The notes beneath the pieces are model-generated. The model ran no database searches. It was not told the origin of the DNA and was given only the letters and a program-made list of their open reading frames with translations. This document shows, in pieces, positions 11,887-11,936 of a stretch of 11,936 nucleotides of DNA (position 1 is its first letter; each line of letters opens with the position of its first letter). The stretch comes from ARS21 sp964615505 (lineage in GTDB: Archaea; Nanobdellota; Nanobdellia; UBA10117; ARS21). Location: NCBI GenBank assembly GCA_964615505.1, contig CAZTOR010000011.1:1-11936 (forward strand), given 5' to 3'. A program made the position numbers and the translations under genes.

Positions 11887-11936
11887 ATGAAGGATAATAT
11901 TCTGAATCTTTTTAATTTAGTTCAAAAAAAGTCGAT
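11887..11936 (+). CDS. Partial CDS, N-terminus only, running off the right edge
   Basis: ATG at 11887 opens a frame of 16 complete codons (MKDNILNLFNLVQKKS) without a stop up to the window end. The TATA-like box at 11857-11864 has the local leaderless spacing, which is the main support besides the helical, protein-like start. It is divergent from the tRNA-Leu gene. The family cannot be judged from so few residues. Confidence 0.5.
   Translation, partial: MKDNILNLFNLVQKKS

Noticed and set aside
1..11936. CRISPR arrays, insertion sequences, integrases or prophage genes
   Set aside because: No regularly spaced repeats, terminal inverted repeats, transposase or integrase frames were seen on either strand.

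Overview
The window is AT-rich, densely packed archaeal chromosome. Domain-level markers are both subunits of DNA topoisomerase VI, an Orc1/Cdc6 initiator, translation factor aIF1A, a Dim2/Pno1-type KH protein, an archaeal Nmd3 and a tandem Lrp/AsnC regulator. The short proteins, tiny intergenic gaps, mostly leaderless promoters and a membrane-anchored DsbA-type thiol oxidoreductase suggest a DPANN-type lineage (Woesearchaeota/Pacearchaeota-like). That placement is inference; no rRNA gene is present to test it.

Region 1 (1-5327, minus strand) reads from right to left: HtpX-type M48 protease, Nmd3, aIF1A, KH protein, Top6B, Top6A, then the start of a membrane protein that runs off the left edge. 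It joins ribosome biogenesis and translation (Nmd3, aIF1A, KH) to DNA topology (Top6BA). Overlaps at aIF1A/KH (1 nt) and Top6B/Top6A (8 nt) indicate translational coupling.

Region 2 (5328-6774, plus) is divergent from htpX. It carries a YdjM-like membrane metal-dependent hydrolase and a membrane-anchored DsbA-like protein. Region 3 (6757-7806, minus) is a RecJ-like DHH phosphoesterase whose 3' end overlaps dsbA by 18 bp. Region 4 (7880-8959, plus) is orc1/cdc6, divergent from the DHH gene.

Region 5 (8960-10657) is the least explained. A short plus-strand unit, relatively GC-rich, could encode a 52-residue peptide or a structured RNA and ends in an 11-bp hairpin plus a T tract. Facing it is a minus-strand pair of unrecognised genes, 82 aa and a 405-aa coiled-coil-rich protein. 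The pair starts from a strong Shine-Dalgarno site, unlike most genes here.

Region 6 (10658-11936) holds a two-HTH Lrp/AsnC regulator whose promoter lies inside a large concentric palindrome ending on its start codon. A convergent tRNA-Leu gene abuts the regulator's stop codon; its anticodon reads AAG, which is abnormal for archaea. A final CDS start runs off the right edge.

A consistent promoter rule appears: a TATA-like 8-mer is centred about 24.5-27.5 bp upstream of the start codon (or tRNA 5' end) of most genes, as expected for leaderless transcripts. I used it to choose the DHH start (7806) and to support the small genes at both edges and at 9011. I see no CRISPR array, insertion sequence or integrase.
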